64,000 nucleotides of DNA from Rhodobacteraceae bacterium WFHF2C18 (GTDB lineage Bacteria; Pseudomonadota; Alphaproteobacteria; Rhodobacterales; Rhodobacteraceae), in contig NHTQ01000006.1 of assembly GCA_002166865.1 (NCBI GenBank), positions 1-64,000 of the forward strand, read 5' to 3'. The position numbers and the translations under genes were made by a program. Under the pieces are notes generated by a model, which saw nothing but the letters and a program-made list of their open reading frames with translations, had not been told where the DNA came from and ran no database searches. Positions 62,138 through 64,000 of the stretch are shown here, piece by piece. The stretch's first letter is position 1. The number at the start of each line of letters is the position of its first letter.

Positions 62138-62560
62138 TCAGAAAAGTGCCCGGATTTCCTGGGAAAAGGCGGTTTTCACGTCGTCCATCTCGCCCTCGGA
62201 GACATGCGCGTCCAGCACCGCCATGACCGCCGCGATCGCCTGCGGCGCGTCCCCCAGCGGGTCTGTCTCGAACGCCTCCTGGACGCGGGCGATGAACCCT
62301 TCCCGGCTGCGCTCGCGCACGGGCGTCCGCGAGGGATCCCATCCCTCGTAATAGATCCCGCGGATCAGCGTGGGGAGTTGCGCGCCCAGCTGGGCCGCCT
62401 CGTCAGGGTTGAGGTGATCGCGGACAACGTGAAGCACCTGCCGCAACAGGCGATAGGCGCGATGCTTGTGCTCCCAGCCCGTCCGCTCGTTCACCTCGTT
62501 GAACCAGACGTTCGCGGCTTCGGCGGACTCGTCGATGATCTTCAATCCCAGTGCGCTCAT
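62138..62560 (-). CDS. DUF2267 protein
   Basis: A 140-residue soluble all-helical protein with the DUF2267 core (NVWFNEVNERTGWEHKHRAYRLLRQVLHVVRDHLNPDEAAQLGAQLPTLIRGIYYEGWDPSRTP). The ATG at 62560 follows GGAGGGTGCC. Family members are often near heat-shock, phosphoketolase or NAD-salvage genes in hypoxia or stress clusters; their activity is unknown. It precedes pncB and is probably co-transcribed with it. Confidence 0.82.
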   Translation of the reverse strand: MSALGLKIIDESAEAANVWFNEVNERTGWEHKHRAYRLLRQVLHVVRDHLNPDEAAQLGAQLPTLIRGIYYEGWDPSRTPVRERSREGFIARVQEAFETDPLGDAPQAIAAVMAVLDAHVSEGEMDDVKTAFSQEIRALF

Positions 62561-62850
62561 GGCACCCTCCATGCAATGCGTGTGCTCACCTGTCCCCGGC
62601 CCCGTGCCAGTCCTGTCCGCCGCGATGCACGGCACCGCGCCGTCACACCTTGGCAAGATGACACCCGCGAAAGCAAGTGATCAATCCACCAAGAAGACGC
62701 CGCAACGGGCAGTTCCTGATAAGAGCCCCCGCCCGCGGCGCCACCGTATTGCACCGCCGCGATGCGGCAATGCTCTTCGGCAGAACGCAGGGCTTGCCCC
62801 CCGAATCCTGCCCGGTTCGTGATCGCGCATCAGACCGGGGCCGCAACGCC

Positions 62851-64000
62851 TTATCCGGTCCGTTGCGGCACCGCCGGTCGGCCCGCGGTGTGGCTGTGTG
62901 ATCGCTCTTGCTTCGCAAAGCTCACCGGCCCCTTGGCGTGCGTCCGGTCACGCGGCTCAACGCTGGCTACATGCCATGTGCCGGAATCCTTCCGCAGCGA
63001 GAAATGGAACGCGCCGGGCTCTCCCGCGTAGGAGGGGCGCGCGCCGAACCGCGTGGCGAGCAGATCGGCGACGTCCTCGATCTCCGGCGCCCTGACGGGG
63101 CGGTTCCGGAACCGGGTGCGGTGATTGTCGGTGACGATCGGATAGAGGCGGAGCGCCACGTCTTCCGCGCTCGCGATGTCCAGCATGCCCACAAGGCCAT
63201 AGGGCGGCGCACCACGCTTTCGGAACTGTCCGGGGGCATTCCATGCGAAATTGCCCATGCCATAGACAACGGGGCGGTTCCGGCGGATCTCCGCTGGCTG
63301 GATCGCGTGCGTGCCGTGTCCCAGAATGATGTCGGCTCCGGCGTCCAGAAGTGCATCCGCGGCCGCCTCCTGCCCGGGCGTCACGGGCGCGTAGCTCTCG
63401 CCCCAATGCGGATAGACCACGAAGATGGGCGCAGGCAGGTCGTCACGCAGGCGGTCGACCATTGCCGCGATCCGCTTCGGCGACAGCCGGGCCACTCCGC
63501 TGCGTTGCGCCGTGGCGTACCACCGGTAGCGCTGCGCGTAGCGGTCGCTGTATTGGAACCCCGCGAACACCACGACGCTCATCGGCGTCCCGTTCACATC
63601 GAAGCGGAAGATCAGCGGCTTCTCGGCGATCCGCTCGTCACTGCCGGCGCCGAACGCGGCGATGCCGGCCGCATCGAGCTGTTCCGTCGACGCGAAAAGC
63701 CCCTCTGCGCCGCAATCCAGGGCATGGTTGTTCGCGAGCCCGACCGCATCGAACCGCGCGTGGCGCAGGGCCGCGACGGTTCGGTCCGCGTCGGACCAGA
63801 CAAGCCCCCGCTTGCGCCCCCGCAATGCGGGATCCGAACGCCAGTGAAGCGGCACCTTGAGGTTTCCCACCCGGTAGTCGGCGCTTTCAAGCAGGCCCGA
63901 AAGGCGTTCCAGACAGCTTTCGTGTCCATGCCCTTCCAGTTGTGACTGCAGTTGCGTGACGCGGGGATGGTGCACGAAGCTTTCCCCGAAGCCGATATCG
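62851..64000 (-). CDS. CapA-family (poly-gamma-glutamate/capsule-type) metallophosphatase-like protein, 5' end beyond window
   Basis: At least 383 residues; the frame runs off the window edge, where it reads DIGFGESFVHHP, the start-proximal motif of CapA proteins. Further motifs are NLKVPL, VGLANNHALDCGAEGL, VYPHWGESYAPV and ILGHGTHAIQPAEIRRNRPVVYGMGNFAWN, which supply the metal-binding residues. The family is linked to capsule polyglutamate or has unknown phosphoesterase roles. No signal peptide can be judged because the N-terminus is missing. The tail is basic and low in complexity. Confidence 0.8.
   Translation of the reverse strand, partial: DIGFGESFVHHPRVTQLQSQLEGHGHESCLERLSGLLESADYRVGNLKVPLHWRSDPALRGRKRGLVWSDADRTVAALRHARFDAVGLANNHALDCGAEGLFASTEQLDAAGIAAFGAGSDERIAEKPLIFRFDVNGTPMSVVVFAGFQYSDRYAQRYRWYATAQRSGVARLSPKRIAAMVDRLRDDLPAPIFVVYPHWGESYAPVTPGQEAAADALLDAGADIILGHGTHAIQPAEIRRNRPVVYGMGNFAWNAPGQFRKRGAPPYGLVGMLDIASAEDVALRLYPIVTDNHRTRFRNRPVRAPEIEDVADLLATRFGARPSYAGEPGAFHFSLRKDSGTWHVASVEPRDRTHAKGPVSFAKQERSHSHTAGRPAVPQRTG

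Noticed and set aside
62680-62700. Half FNR site (TTGATCACT on the minus strand) upstream of the DUF2267 gene
   Set aside because: The second half-site is absent.

Overview
The window is GC-rich throughout and looks like chromosomal DNA of a marine or soil alphaproteobacterium of the Rhodobacteraceae/Roseobacter type. Supporting signs are the split pcaC-pcaH-pcaG set, a carnitine dehydrogenase-thioesterase fusion, a PhaR-type CTGC-N3-GCAG site, FnrL-type TTGAY-N4-RTCAA boxes, and the fabI/DUF3141/ackA/pta group. This assignment is inference from gene content; no rRNA or other marker is present. I see no insertion sequence, prophage, integron or CRISPR array.

Layout. 0-2.4 kb: the end of glyA, an esterase and small hypotheticals. 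2.4-8.1 kb (minus strand): an acetoin/2-oxoacid dehydrogenase operon with an unusual two-piece E2 and an aldehyde dehydrogenase. 8.2-17.9 kb: a divergent sugar or polyol locus. On the minus strand it has a binding protein, an SDR, two permeases, a double ATPase and a truncated dehydrogenase stub; on the plus strand a regulator fusing a winged helix to a solute-binding-protein fold, another SDR and a degenerate M24 protein. 18.2-19.8 kb: a diguanylate cyclase coupled to an H-NOX-like sensor that lacks the heme ligand. 19.9-23.3 kb: a TPP-riboswitch-controlled thiamine-precursor operon (thiY-tenA-thiZ-thiX). 23.3-26.8 kb: the YcjX/YcjF pair, truA and tRNA-Arg(TCT). 26.9-32.6 kb: fabI paralog, DUF3141, acetate kinase and MaoC-Pta. 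32.7-34.5 kb: pcaCHG. 34.7-43.0 kb: a gamma-butyrobetaine/carnitine degradation cluster with its divergent GlxA/CdhR-type regulator. 43-46.5 kb: an MFS transporter, a flavodoxin and PHB depolymerase.

46.6-58.5 kb is the most unusual part. Downstream of an FNR-type regulator lies a closely packed minus-strand series. It comprises a ThDP-dependent E1 dehydrogenase whose alpha subunit carries a perfect Tat signal, E1 beta, a YgiT-type zinc finger, two paralogous monoheme cytochromes c, an MBOAT acyltransferase with an AlgJ/DltD-like partner, a tetraheme cytochrome and a Tat-exported flavoprotein reductase, followed by Hsp20. Divergent from the regulator are an acetyl-CoA-synthetase-like ligase and a dedicated acyl carrier protein, with two FNR-type boxes in the intergenic region. 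Ligase, carrier protein, MBOAT and DltD/AlgJ-like protein together recall the logic of Dlt acylation. The exported E1, cytochromes and flavoprotein recall a periplasmic redox chain. I propose this as the candidate undescribed system.

58.5-64 kb: an APH-like kinase, a PRPP synthetase, nicotinate phosphoribosyltransferase, a DUF2267 protein and a CapA-like protein that runs off the window.
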